Assembly: GCF_026343125.1 (NCBI RefSeq)
Contig: NZ_JAPEMB010000001.1
Location: 7,135,501 to 7,199,500 of the forward strand
From: Streptomyces sp. NBC_00094
GTDB lineage: Bacteria > Actinomycetota > Actinomycetes > Streptomycetales > Streptomycetaceae
DNA length: 64,000 nucleotides
Reading direction: 5' to 3'
Part shown: piece by piece, positions 34,421-42,871 of the stretch
Layout: the number at the start of each line of letters is the position of its first letter
How positions within the stretch are numbered: the first letter of the stretch is position 1
Notes under the pieces: generated by a model
Told to the model about the DNA's origin: nothing
The model's database searches: none
What the model saw: only the letters and a program-made list of their open reading frames with translations
Made by a program: the position numbers and the translations under genes

Positions 34421-34850
34421 GCGGCCCGCTTTCTTGTACGGAGCGAGAGTGAGGCCGGCCGCGAACAGCGGATGGTCGCGTGGAGCCGCGGTGGCGGGCT
34501 CCCATGGCGGCGGGCGATCCGGACAGGTCGCCCTGCTTCGCACAGGCCGGAGGCCCGCAGCATGCGGCGCGGGAGAAGGCGACGTCCAGAGGTGTACGGA
34601 CCCTCGGTTGCCTCGTACACCGATCGTGTGCCGGGTCCCTCGTCAGGAGGGCGGCGGTGGGACGAGGCACAACGGGGCGGGTGGCGTCACGCCATGCAGT
34701 GGGGCCCGAGGAGGCAGTCCCGGGTGGTCGAACGTGAGGGCCCGGCGAAAGGCTGTGGAGTGCCTCTCGGGCCGCACGCGCGGTGCTGGTCGGGACGTTC
34801 GCCCCCCGCTTCACCATCGCGACCCCGTGGCCGGGGACGCGGCAGCACCC
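34421..34850. other. Intergenic region upstream of the transporter operon
   Basis: 430 bases between the transporter operon and the end of the TetR gene, both on the minus strand. It should hold the operon promoter. I found no GT[G/T]A-N8-T[A/C]AC palindrome here, so the transporter may be controlled differently from the rest. No gene with support. Confidence 0.45.
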
Positions 34851-36047
34851 TTACGCCGGGTCGGGCGCGCCTTCCGCCAGCAGTACGGCGGTGCCGATCT
34901 CGGTCAGGCGGTCGGCGAGGTCCGGGCGGTCTCCGGAAGCGCCCGTGCGGGCGGCGTTGTCGATGACGGTGAGGACGGCGACGACGGTGATCCGTGCCTC
35001 GGCCGGGTCGAGCCCCGGGCGCACCTCGTCAAGGAGTCGCACCCAGAGTCCGAGGTACTCGCGCTGGGTCTGTCGTGCTGCCTTGCGCTCCTTCTCCGGC
35101 AGCTGGTCGAGCTCGCCGATGAGAAGGCCGATCAGATGGCTCTGACCGACGGCGAACTCGACGTACGAGCGCAGCAGTCGCTCCAGCGTCTCGCGTGGTG
35201 TGCCCGGTCCGGACAGGGCTCGTGCCGTGCCGGCCCTGCGCTGCTCGCCGCCCCGCACCACGGCGGCGACCAGCAGGTCCGTCTTGGTGGGGAAGTGCTT
35301 GTAGATGCTCGGGCCCGTCGCGCCGGCGGCCTCGCCGATGTCGTCGGTGCTCACCGACTGGAAGCCCCGCTCGTCGAAGAGCCGGATCGCCTCGACGAGG
35401 ATCTCCTCGCGCCGGGACATCGCGAGGCCGGCATAACCGCCCGAGGACGGCGCGGTCTCGGGGGCCGGGCTGGTCCCGAGCGGGCAGTGCGCCGCGGCGT
35501 ACGCGAGCCGGTAGAGCAGCTCCTCGAAACGGCGGCGGGGGAGCGACGTACGGTGCCAGGAGACGGAGCCGTACACCGCCAGGACGGCCCAGGCCAGCAA
35601 CTGCCGGTCGGCGTGGTCCAGTTCCGGCCGCGCGGCGTGGATCAGCTCGCCGATCGCCTCGGCGACGCCGTTCAGCGCCTGACGCTGTTCCTTGCGGCGG
35701 TCCTCCGGCAGGTGGCGTGCTTCGCGCTGCCACAGGACGGCCGACCCGCGGCGGTCCTGGGTCTCGGAGGCCGACGTGCGGAGATAGGCGTCGAGGTCGG
35801 GCGCGGCCGCGACGGACGAGGCGACGGCGGCGACGGTGGACTCCACGACGTGGAGCAGCAGGTCGGGCTTGCCGCGGACGTGCCGGTAGAGAGCCGGGGC
35901 GGTGATTCCGACCTCGGTCGCCACATCGGCCAGCGAGACGTTGTGGTAGCCGCGGGTACGGAACAGCTCGGCCGCGGCGGAGACGATCCGGGCCTTGCGG
36001 TCGGGAGGCCTGCGCGCGGTCTTCCGCCGCGTCCCCTCGGTCTGCAT
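34851..36047 (-). CDS. Double-TetR transcriptional regulator
   Basis: A 398-residue protein made of two complete TetR units in tandem. The first helix-turn-helix is at ~20-66 (IVSAAAELFRTRGYHNVSLA then ITAPALYRHV), followed by a ligand domain; the second is at ~210-256 (ILVEAIRLFDERGFQSVSTD then ATGPSIYKHF), with its own ligand domain. A single chain would thus mimic a TetR dimer or bind as a pseudo-tetramer. The ATG at 36047 follows GAGGGACGAGCGGGG; starts at 36074 and 36092 lack a ribosome site. Two palindromes of the local operator family lie 58-140 bases upstream, implying self-control. Most likely the repressor of the acyl-CoA genes (inference). Confidence 0.85.
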   Translation of the reverse strand: MQTEGTRRKTARRPPDRKARIVSAAAELFRTRGYHNVSLADVATEVGITAPALYRHVRGKPDLLLHVVESTVAAVASSVAAAPDLDAYLRTSASETQDRRGSAVLWQREARHLPEDRRKEQRQALNGVAEAIGELIHAARPELDHADRQLLAWAVLAVYGSVSWHRTSLPRRRFEELLYRLAYAAAHCPLGTSPAPETAPSSGGYAGLAMSRREEILVEAIRLFDERGFQSVSTDDIGEAAGATGPSIYKHFPTKTDLLVAAVVRGGEQRRAGTARALSGPGTPRETLERLLRSYVEFAVGQSHLIGLLIGELDQLPEKERKAARQTQREYLGLWVRLLDEVRPGLDPAEARITVVAVLTVIDNAARTGASGDRPDLADRLTEIGTAVLLAEGAPDPA

Positions 36048-36104
36048 CCCCGCTCGTCCCTCGCTGTCGGTCATCTGGGAAAAGTACAACATCGGGGCAG
36101 TGAG

Positions 36105-36120
36105 GTGATCACTGGCTCAC
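36105..36120. promoter_or_regulatory. Predicted operator GTGA-N8-TCAC (TetR promoter, site 1)
   Basis: Perfect half-site symmetry, 58 bases before the TetR start codon. One of seven sites sharing GT[G/T]A-N8-T[A/C]AC. Confidence 0.6.
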
Positions 36121-36170
36121 TCTGACGCCTCACTTCCAGGCTCCACGAGAGAGTGGATACGTGCCGGAAA

Positions 36171-36186
36171 GTGAATGTCTGCTCAC
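36171..36186. promoter_or_regulatory. Predicted operator GTGA-N8-TCAC (TetR promoter, site 2)
   Basis: Perfect half-site symmetry; ends directly at the stop codon of the PucR-type gene, 66 bases upstream of site 1. Confidence 0.6.
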
Positions 36187-37449
36187 TCAAGGATTCCCTC
36201 TGTCGGTGAGCCGGTGCGACTCCAGGGCGAACGCCAGGTCGACCACGTCACGCGGCCGGGCCAGCAGCCGTCCCGTGAGTCGCTCCAGCCGGCGCAGCCG
36301 ATTGAGCACGGTGTTGCGGTGACAGTACAGACGCTTGCCCGCCTCCTCCGTCGAGCCCTGGCAGTCCAGCCAGGCCGCCAGGGTGGCCAGCAGGTGATCG
36401 CGCTCCGCCGGATCCACTTCGAGCACGGGACCGAGTACCTGGAGGGCGAACTCCTGTGCCAGATCCGGGCGGGCGAGGATGAACGCCCCGGGCAGCCGGT
36501 CCGCGAGGCGGGCGACTTCACCGTCCGCCGAGCAGCTGTTCAGGGCGAGCTCGGCGAACTCACGTGCGCGCCCGAGCTCCATGAGGCCGGAGACGACGGT
36601 ACTGATCCCCCCGCGCAGCCCCGGCGACGTCGGGATCACCGCCGCGAGGTCTTCGGCGGAGCGGTCGCCGAGCAGGGCCACCACCGCCAGGCCGTCCTCC
36701 TGGGGGCACCAGTGCAGTTCCATCCCGTCGCGCACCTCGCGGGCCGGCTCCGTGACGGAGCGCTCCACGTGGCTGCCGCGGAGCAGCGCCACCGCGTAGC
36801 GGGCGTGCAGCGGCAGGCCGAGCGCGACGGCGATGGCCGACACGCGGGTGACCTCGGTGTATCCCCGCAGCAGGACCTTCAGGAGGGGCAGCTGCTTGCG
36901 GCCGTCGTCCTCGGGGAGACGGCCGGCGGCGCGCCGGTGCGCCTCGACGACCAGGGCGGTGTCGCGGTCGACCCGGCCCCACACCTCATTGGCGGCGAAG
37001 GCCATGAGATGCCCCTGCTCCGGACAGTCGCGCATGACCAGGCCGACCAGGGTGTCCCAGATCTCCGCGCCACCGACCCGGTAGGCGTGCAGCACGGCCT
37101 GGAGGGGCACGCCCTCTTCGGCCCGTTTGCCGCCGGTGTGCCAGGCGTACTCGCCGGACTCCGACATGCGGCTCGGCTCGACCATCCCGCCGACGAAGCA
37201 CTCCAGCGCGGTGTGGGCCGACTCCCGCAGGTCGGGCGGCGCAAGGAGGGGGTTCCCGTAGTAGGAACTGGCGCCGCGCAGCTCCGTCAGCGCCGACTCG
37301 GCGAAGGTGGGAATCCGGGGAAGGAGCAACTCCGCCGCATGGCGCAGCACGCGGGCGGCGCCCTCCTTCGAGGGTTCGCCGGGGAGCCCGGGCGACCGAT
37401 GGGACGGACGTGGGTGCCGTACCGACAGGCCGGTGTGCGGCTGGTTCAT
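36187..37449 (-). CDS. PucR/CdaR-type helix-turn-helix regulator
   Basis: A 420-residue protein. The C-terminal helix-turn-helix is the PucR type (RLYCHRNTVLNRLRRLERLT, near residue 385). A GGDEF-like middle region (residues ~190-330) precedes it, and the N-terminal ~150 residues form a helical sensory part (EYAWHTGGKRAEEGVPLQAV then HAYRVGGAEIWDTL). Such proteins usually activate catabolic genes in response to a metabolite. The ATG at 37449 has the strong site GGAGGTGACG; a GTG six bases upstream is part of that site. The gene is divergent from the MFS carrier, with two operator-like palindromes between them. Confidence 0.85.
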   Translation of the reverse strand: MNQPHTGLSVRHPRPSHRSPGLPGEPSKEGAARVLRHAAELLLPRIPTFAESALTELRGASSYYGNPLLAPPDLRESAHTALECFVGGMVEPSRMSESGEYAWHTGGKRAEEGVPLQAVLHAYRVGGAEIWDTLVGLVMRDCPEQGHLMAFAANEVWGRVDRDTALVVEAHRRAAGRLPEDDGRKQLPLLKVLLRGYTEVTRVSAIAVALGLPLHARYAVALLRGSHVERSVTEPAREVRDGMELHWCPQEDGLAVVALLGDRSAEDLAAVIPTSPGLRGGISTVVSGLMELGRAREFAELALNSCSADGEVARLADRLPGAFILARPDLAQEFALQVLGPVLEVDPAERDHLLATLAAWLDCQGSTEEAGKRLYCHRNTVLNRLRRLERLTGRLLARPRDVVDLAFALESHRLTDRGNP

Positions 37450-37480
37450 CGTCACCTCCGCGTGAGTCGAACAGTGTCAA

Positions 37481-37496
37481 GTTAGAGACGAGTCAC
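37481..37496. promoter_or_regulatory. Predicted operator GTTA-N8-TCAC (PucR side)
   Basis: Lies 32 bases upstream of the PucR-type start codon in the divergent region. Same palindrome family as the TetR sites. Confidence 0.6.
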
Positions 37497-37545
37497 TCAT
37501 GCGTCCAGAGCCAGGTCATATCGATTTGAACCCTTGTCTACATGA

Positions 37546-37561
37546 GTTAGGAGTGATTCAC
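37546..37561. promoter_or_regulatory. Predicted operator GTTA-N8-TCAC (MFS side)
   Basis: Lies 41 bases upstream of the MFS start codon, 65 bases from the previous site. Confidence 0.6.
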
Positions 37562-37601
37562 TTCCTGCCACATTCGCGCCGCTGCACAAGGGAGGGCCGT
37601 C

Positions 37602-38945
37602 GTGGCCGTCGAACAGCAGGAAGTGTCCGCATCCGAGTCGGAGGATGCGGCCCCGGGCCGTGCGACCCCCGTGCGGCGGAGGGCATGGGTCGTGCTCGCG
37701 CTGCTCGTGTGCCTGATGCTGGTCAACTACGCCGACAAGGTCGTCGTCGGGCTGGCCGGAGTCGGCATGAAGGAGGAGCTCGGCCTGGACGACGCCCGGT
37801 TCGGTGTCATCCAGAGCAGCTTCTTCTGGCTCTTCGCCGTCGGCTCCGTCCTCGGTGGCTGGCTCGGCGGCAAGGTGCGGGCACGCTGGCTGCTGGCCGG
37901 GATCGCCGCCCTGTGGGCGCTCAGCCTCGCCCCGATGGCCGCCCAGGTCGGCTTCACCACGATCGTCGCCTGCCGGATACTGCTCGGTCTCGCCGAGGGG
38001 CCGACGACCGCCCTCGCGATGCAGGTGGCGCACTCGTGGTTCCCGGCGCACAAGCGCGCCGTGCCCAGCTCGATCGTCGTCGCCGGCGCCGGGATCGGCC
38101 CCCTCATCGCCGCGCCCGTGCTGACCTGGGTCATCCTCACGCACTCCTGGCACACGGCCTTCGCCGTCCTCGCGGTCGTCGGCGCGGTGATCGCGGGGCT
38201 CTGGCTGATCGGCGGCGATTCGGGGCCCGAGGTGGCGTCCGCCGGTCACGGGCATGGTCACGGAACGGCACAAGGCGGGGCGGTGCCGGTGCTGCCCGAA
38301 CGGATTCCGCTGCGGCGTCTGTTCTCCACCGGGACGCTCATCGGCATGGCGCTGCTCTTCTTCGTCGCCTACGCCAACACCTCGGTCAAGGTCAGCTGGC
38401 TGCCGCTCTACCTGCGTGAGGGGCTCGGCTACGACGCCACCGCGGCGGGCAACCTGGTCGCCCTGCCCTACCTCGGGTCCGCGATCGCCGTGATTCTCGT
38501 CGGCCTGCTCTCCAGTGCCATGACGAGGCGAGGCATCGGCAGCCGGATGACACGCGGCATCCTGCCCGGCGCGATGGTCGTCGCCTCCGGGGTGTGCACC
38601 ATCGCCTTCTCCTCGCTGGACCGCGGCGTGCCGCAGATGACGCTGCTCGTCCTCGGTTCCTGTCTGAACTCCGCGGGGTACGGCGTCGCTTTCGCCGGTC
38701 TCGCCGATGTCGTGCCGGCGAAGCAGCGCGGCACCGTCTTCGGGATCATCACGGGCATCTACAGCCTCGGCGGTGTCGTGGCCCCGCTGGTGATGGGCAG
38801 ACTCGTCGACTCGGGCGAGTCCGTCGCGCTCGGCTACGGGGACGGCTTCCTGGTCCTCGGAGTCACGATGATCATCGGGGCCGCCGCCGCACTGACGCTC
38901 GTCGACCCCGCGCGCGACGCCGCGAAGCTCGCGGCGAAGTCCTGA
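37602..38945 (+). CDS. MFS transporter (anion:cation symporter type)
   Basis: A 447-residue protein with 12 membrane segments. The N-terminal half has VNYADKVVVGLAGVGMKEEL and the G-x-L-G-G-x-L-G-G-K-V-R loop, then CRILLGLAEGPTTALAMQVA, all usual in the ACS family, whose members take up organic anions, among them aromatic and hydroxylated carboxylates. A His/Gly-rich GHGHGHG stretch sits in the central loop. The GTG at 37602 follows AAGGGAGGG. Divergent from the PucR-type regulator, which may control it. Confidence 0.88.
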   Translation: MAVEQQEVSASESEDAAPGRATPVRRRAWVVLALLVCLMLVNYADKVVVGLAGVGMKEELGLDDARFGVIQSSFFWLFAVGSVLGGWLGGKVRARWLLAGIAALWALSLAPMAAQVGFTTIVACRILLGLAEGPTTALAMQVAHSWFPAHKRAVPSSIVVAGAGIGPLIAAPVLTWVILTHSWHTAFAVLAVVGAVIAGLWLIGGDSGPEVASAGHGHGHGTAQGGAVPVLPERIPLRRLFSTGTLIGMALLFFVAYANTSVKVSWLPLYLREGLGYDATAAGNLVALPYLGSAIAVILVGLLSSAMTRRGIGSRMTRGILPGAMVVASGVCTIAFSSLDRGVPQMTLLVLGSCLNSAGYGVAFAGLADVVPAKQRGTVFGIITGIYSLGGVVAPLVMGRLVDSGESVALGYGDGFLVLGVTMIIGAAAALTLVDPARDAAKLAAKS

Positions 38946-39131
38946 TTCCTGGTCGGCACCCGCGAGGTACCCCGTGCAACCTGTGGGGCCTGTGGGACCT
39001 GTGGGACCTGTGCCCGCCGCTCGGAGCGATCCGCGCGGCGGGCACTGCTGTGTTCCGTGCCGTCGCCGTCCGGGACACCCAGATCGGCGACGTGAATCGC
39101 TGGAAAAGTATCACTTGCTCTATGGGATCCC

Positions 39132-39175
39132 TTGACACCTGGCCAAACGGGCAAGAAAGTGAATCTGCACTAACC
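39132..39175 (+). promoter_or_regulatory. Promoter with overlapping operator for the Ltp-thiolase operon
   Basis: A TTGACA box at 39132-39137 is followed after 20 bases by AGTGA-N8-TAACC (39158-39175; core 39159-39174). The same layout with the same 20-base spacing is found at 45331-45374. The palindrome covers the place of a -10 box and ends 19 bases before the start codon, as expected for repression. Confidence 0.65.
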
Positions 39176-39193
39176 TAGTGGCTGGAGGATTGC

Positions 39194-40381
39194 ATGGGTC
39201 GCAGAGTGCTGGTGGCCGGGGTCGGGATGGTCCCGTTCGCCAAGCCCGGCGCAGCCGGGACGTACGACGAGATGGGCACGGGGGCCCTACGGGCCGCCCT
39301 TCAGGACGCCGCACTCGCCTACGAACGGATCCAGCAGGTGTACGCCGGGTACGTGTACGGCGACTCCACCTGCGGCCAGCGCGTCGTCTACGGGTTCGGA
39401 ATGACCCGGGTGCCCGTGCTGAACGTCAACAACAACTGCGCCTCGGGCTCCTCCGCCCTGTGGCTCGCCCGGCAGGCGGTGGAGAGCGGCGCGGTCGACT
39501 GCGCGCTCGCCCTCGGCTTCGAGCAGATGCCGCCCGGCGCCCTCGGCGCCAAGTGGACCGACCGGCCGAACCCCCTGACGGACTTCTCCGCCGTCCTGAA
39601 GGACGTGTACGACGTCGACCCGGCCCTCCCCATGACCCCGCAGTACTTCGGCGCCGCCGGGATCGAGTACATGGACAAGTACGGGATGCGGACGGACACC
39701 TTCGCCAAGGTCTCCGTGAAGGCCCGGCGGCACGCCGCGAACAACCCGTACGCCGTCTTCCGCGAGCCGATCACCGAGCGGGAGGTACTGGACTCCCCGC
39801 ACATGGCCGGTCCGCTCACCCGCCTTCAGTGCTGCCCGCCCACCTGCGGAGCCGCCGCCGCGATCGTGTGCTCCGAGGAGTTCGCCCGCAGGTACGGCCT
39901 CGACCCCAAGGTCGCCATCGCCGCCCAGACGCTCCAGTCCGACGCCGCCGGCCTCTTCGACAAGAAGAGCGCGATGTCCCTCGTCGGCATCGATGTGACC
40001 CGGGCCGCCGCGACGGAGGTCTACGAGCGGGCCGGCGTCGATCCGCGCGACATCAAGGTGGTGGAGCTGCACGACTGCTTCACCGTCAACGAGGTCCTCA
40101 CCTACGAGGGCCTGGGGCTGTGTGACGAGGGCGGCGCGGAACGCTTCATCCTCGACGGTGACAACACCTACGGCGGCCGCGTCGTCACCAACCCGTCCGG
40201 CGGTCTGCTCTCCAAGGGCCACCCGCTCGGCGCCACCGGTCTCGCGCAGACCGCCGAGATCACCTGGCAGCTGCGCGGTGACGCGGGAGCCCGCCAGGTC
40301 GAGGGCGCGACCCTCGGCCTCCAGCACAACCTCGGCCTCGGCACCGCCGGTGTCGTCACCCTCTTCGAGAAGGTGTCCTGA
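39194..40381 (+). CDS. SCP2/lipid-transfer-type thiolase (Ltp-like)
   Basis: A 395-residue thiolase-superfamily protein of the lipid-transfer type: N-terminal VAGVGMVPFAKPGAAGTYDE, nucleophile Cys82 in NNNCASGSSAL, HDCFTVNE in the middle and SKGHPLGATGL near the end. Relatives act in thiolytic or retro-aldol cleavage of branched acyl-CoAs and of sterol side chains. The ATG at 39194 follows GGAGGATTGC. It opens an operon with two MaoC-type genes, an SDR remnant, an acyl-CoA dehydrogenase and a racemase. In sterol pathways Ltp proteins often pair with a MaoC/DUF35 partner; the MaoC genes follow here. Confidence 0.88.
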   Translation: MGRRVLVAGVGMVPFAKPGAAGTYDEMGTGALRAALQDAALAYERIQQVYAGYVYGDSTCGQRVVYGFGMTRVPVLNVNNNCASGSSALWLARQAVESGAVDCALALGFEQMPPGALGAKWTDRPNPLTDFSAVLKDVYDVDPALPMTPQYFGAAGIEYMDKYGMRTDTFAKVSVKARRHAANNPYAVFREPITEREVLDSPHMAGPLTRLQCCPPTCGAAAAIVCSEEFARRYGLDPKVAIAAQTLQSDAAGLFDKKSAMSLVGIDVTRAAATEVYERAGVDPRDIKVVELHDCFTVNEVLTYEGLGLCDEGGAERFILDGDNTYGGRVVTNPSGGLLSKGHPLGATGLAQTAEITWQLRGDAGARQVEGATLGLQHNLGLGTAGVVTLFEKVS

Positions 40382-40384
40382 CCC

Positions 40385-40843
40385 ATGGCCATCGACCCCG
40401 CCCTCATCGGCAGTCGCACCCCTGCCTTCGCGACCGAGGCCGAACGCGGCCGGCTCCGGTTCTTCGCCCGCGCCACCGGCCAGACGGACGCGATCTACTC
40501 CGACCCGGTGGCCGCCGCGGCCGCCGGCCACCGCGACCTCCCGATTCCGCCGACGTTCCTGTTCTGCCTGGAGATGGACAACCCCGACCGGGGCAGGTTC
40601 CTGGCCGACCTCGGTGTCGACGTACGCACGATCCTGCACGGCGGCCAGGAGTTCGCGTACCACGCCCAGGCGTACGCCGGAGACGCGCTCACCTTCGTCA
40701 CCGAGGTCAAGGACGTGTACGCGAAGAAGGGCGGCGCGCTGGAGTTCATCGTGCGCGACACCCATGTGACCCGCGACGGCGCCCCGATCGCCACGCTCAC
40801 CAGCACCATCGTGGTGCGCGACCCGAAGGCGGACCCACGATGA
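40385..40843 (+). CDS. MaoC-like hydratase, non-catalytic type subunit (FAS1-like dehydratase domain)
   Basis: A 152-residue hot-dog-fold protein: LRFFARATGQTDAIYSDP in the position of the hydratase active-site helix, then PIPPTFLFCLEMDNPDRG and LHGGQEFAYHAQAYAGDALT. The D-x-N-P-x-H residues of active R-hydratases are not all present (TDAIYSDP). In two-gene systems such as ChsH1-ChsH2 one subunit has lost the active site and the other keeps it. The next gene overlaps by four bases and has the complete motif, so the pair probably forms a heteromeric enoyl-CoA hydratase for bulky substrates. Confidence 0.85.
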   Translation: MAIDPALIGSRTPAFATEAERGRLRFFARATGQTDAIYSDPVAAAAAGHRDLPIPPTFLFCLEMDNPDRGRFLADLGVDVRTILHGGQEFAYHAQAYAGDALTFVTEVKDVYAKKGGALEFIVRDTHVTRDGAPIATLTSTIVVRDPKADPR

Positions 40844-41229
40844 CCACCCTGAACACGGGCGACTCGCTCACCATCCAGGCCCCGAAGGTCACCCGTACCG
40901 CGCTCGCCCTCTACGCGGGGGCCTCCGGCGACCACAACCCGGTCCACATCGACACCGACGCGTGCGAGGCGGTCGGCATCCCGGACGTCTTCGCCCACGG
41001 CATGCTCTCGATGGCGTACCTCGGGCGGCTGCTCACCGACTGGGTCCCGCAGGGGCGCGTCCGCTCCTTCGGCGTGCGGTTCTCCGCGATCACCCCTGTC
41101 AACGCCACGCCCGTCTGCACCGGCACCGTCACCGCCGTCGAGGACGGGCTCGCCCACGTCGACCTGACGGTCGCCCTGCCCGACGGCACCGTGACCCTCC
41201 GGGGCTCCGCCGTCGTCACCGCCGACTGA
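40840..41229 (+). CDS. MaoC-like enoyl-CoA hydratase, catalytic subunit
   Basis: A 129-residue hot-dog protein with the hydratase-2 motif AGASGDHNPVHID (catalytic Asp and His near residue 30) and the GMLSMAYLGRLLTDW helix. The ATG overlaps the stop of the preceding MaoC-like gene (ATGA), which supports a one-to-one complex. It would hydrate an enoyl-CoA to the R-hydroxyacyl-CoA. Confidence 0.88.
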   Translation: MTTLNTGDSLTIQAPKVTRTALALYAGASGDHNPVHIDTDACEAVGIPDVFAHGMLSMAYLGRLLTDWVPQGRVRSFGVRFSAITPVNATPVCTGTVTAVEDGLAHVDLTVALPDGTVTLRGSAVVTAD

Positions 41230-41255
41230 CCCTCACCGCAAGGACGTACATCATC

Positions 41256-41663
41256 ATGGGAACCCTGGACGGCAGGGTCGTCAACATCTCCTCCGTGTCG
41301 GGCCAGTACGGCAACCCCGGCCAGGCCAACTACTCCGCCGCGAAGGCCGGCGTCATCGGTCTGACCAAGACCATGGCCAAGGAGTGGGGCCGCTACAAGG
41401 TCAACGTCAACGCCGTCGCGTACGGCTTCATCCTCACCCGCATGACCGAGGCGACCGCCGACGACGAGGCGTTCGTCGAGATCGAGGGCCGGAAGATCAA
41501 GGTCGGCGTCAGCCCGCAGATCGCCGCCGCCGTCGCCCGCGGCAACCCGTTCGGCCGGCCCGGTACCCCGGCGGAGGCCGCGGGCGCCGTCTACCTGCTC
41601 TGTACGCGGGAGGCCGACTACATCAGCGCCCAGGTCGTCACCGTCGACGGCGGCTCCCGCTGA
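41256..41663 (+). pseudogene. SDR dehydrogenase with in-frame loss of the NAD-binding half
   Basis: The frame codes 135 residues. It starts MGTLDGRVV, the usual start of a multifunctional-enzyme-type SDR, and goes straight on with NISSVSGQYGNPGQANYSAA, the catalytic block (Tyr26-x3-Lys30) that normally comes some 140-150 residues later. The TGxxxGxG cofactor turn and the NNAG motif are absent. A short repeat coding GRVV at both ends of the lost segment could have allowed the deletion. The C-terminal part is normal. The frame and ribosome region are kept, so a small protein may be made, but it should not bind NAD. Confidence 0.8.
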
Positions 41664-41713
41664 CCACCCCTCATCCACCCACCGGGCAACGACAGCAACG
41701 ACAGGACCGACAC

Positions 41714-42871
41714 ATGAAGCGCACCCTCTACACCCAGGAGCACGAGGACTTCCGGGCGATGATCCGGGACTTCATCGCCAAGGAGGTGAAGCCCCACTTC
41801 GAGCAGTGGGAGCGGGACAACCTCGTCGACCGCGAGATCTTCCGGAAGCTCGGGGCGCTCGGTGTGATGGGCTTCGACATCCCCGAAGAGCTCGGCGGCG
41901 CCGGCGAGACCAGCTACAAGTACCAGGTCGTCATCAACGAGGAGTGCGCACGCGCCGCCGTCTCCTTCGGTCATTACGGCGTGTCCACCGGCATCGTCCT
42001 GCCATACCTGCTGGACCTCGCGAACGACGAGCAGAAGAAGCGCTGGCTCCCGGGCGTGGCCTCCGGCGACCTCATGTTGTGCATCGCGATGACCGAGCCG
42101 GGCACCGGCTCCGACCTCGCGGGGATCCGCACCACGGCCAAGCTCTCCGAGGACGGCACCCACTACGTCCTCAACGGATCCAAGACCTTCATCACCGGCG
42201 CCCGCAACTCCGAACTGTGCGTCGTCGCGGCCCGCACCGCCCCCGCCGGCGCCGACGACCGCCGCCACGGCCTCAGCCTGCTGGTCGTCCCGACCGACAG
42301 CGAGGGCTTTGCCTACGGCCGCAAGCTGGACAAGATCGGGCTGCGGTCCTCCGACACCTCCGAACTCTCCTTCACCGACGTCCGGGTGCCGGTCGAGAAC
42401 CTGCTCGGCGAGCAGGACAAGGGCTTCTCGTACCTCGGCCGGAACCTGCCCCGTGAACGGCTCTCCATCGGCGTGGGCGCCGTCGCCACGGCCACGGCCG
42501 CGATCGAGTTCGCCCGGGAGTACGTCCTGGAGCGCCAGGTCTTCGGCAAGCCGGTGGCGGCCTTCCAGAACACCAAGTTCGTGCTCGCCGAGTGCGCCGC
42601 CGAGGTGGAGGCCCTCCAGGCCCTTGTCGACAAGGGCATCGAACTCGACGACACGGGAGAACTGACCGGCGCCGACGCCGCGAAGATCAAGCTGTTCGGC
42701 ACCGAGGTCGCGGGGCGGGTCATCGACAAGTGCCTCCAGCTGCACGGTGGTTACGGCTACATGCTGGAGTACCCGATCGCCCGGCTGTACGCGGACACCC
42801 GCGTCTCGCGGATCTACGGCGGCACCAGCGAGGTCATGAAGACGATCATCGCCAAGGACCTGGGTCTGTGA
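41714..42871 (+). CDS. Acyl-CoA dehydrogenase, LCAD-like, copy 1
   Basis: A 385-residue flavoenzyme. FAD and substrate motifs are CIAMTEPGTGSDLAGIRTTA and YVLNGSKTFITGARNSELCV; the C-terminal block is CLQLHGGYGYMLEYPIARLY, then RIYGGTSEVMK. The position of the MCAD catalytic Glu (Y-E-G-T) is Gly here, as in long-chain and isovaleryl enzymes, where the base sits in helix G; the Glu of NLPRERLSI is the likely base. This family prefers long and branched acyl chains. The ATG at 41714 follows AGGACCGACAC. It overlaps the racemase gene by four bases. Confidence 0.9.
   Translation: MKRTLYTQEHEDFRAMIRDFIAKEVKPHFEQWERDNLVDREIFRKLGALGVMGFDIPEELGGAGETSYKYQVVINEECARAAVSFGHYGVSTGIVLPYLLDLANDEQKKRWLPGVASGDLMLCIAMTEPGTGSDLAGIRTTAKLSEDGTHYVLNGSKTFITGARNSELCVVAARTAPAGADDRRHGLSLLVVPTDSEGFAYGRKLDKIGLRSSDTSELSFTDVRVPVENLLGEQDKGFSYLGRNLPRERLSIGVGAVATATAAIEFAREYVLERQVFGKPVAAFQNTKFVLAECAAEVEALQALVDKGIELDDTGELTGADAAKIKLFGTEVAGRVIDKCLQLHGGYGYMLEYPIARLYADTRVSRIYGGTSEVMKTIIAKDLGL

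Noticed and set aside
38980..39015. Short direct repeats (CCTGTGGGA) after the MFS gene as a possible regulatory array
   Set aside because: Only about three short copies, no symmetry, no gene placed to use them; probably simple slippage.
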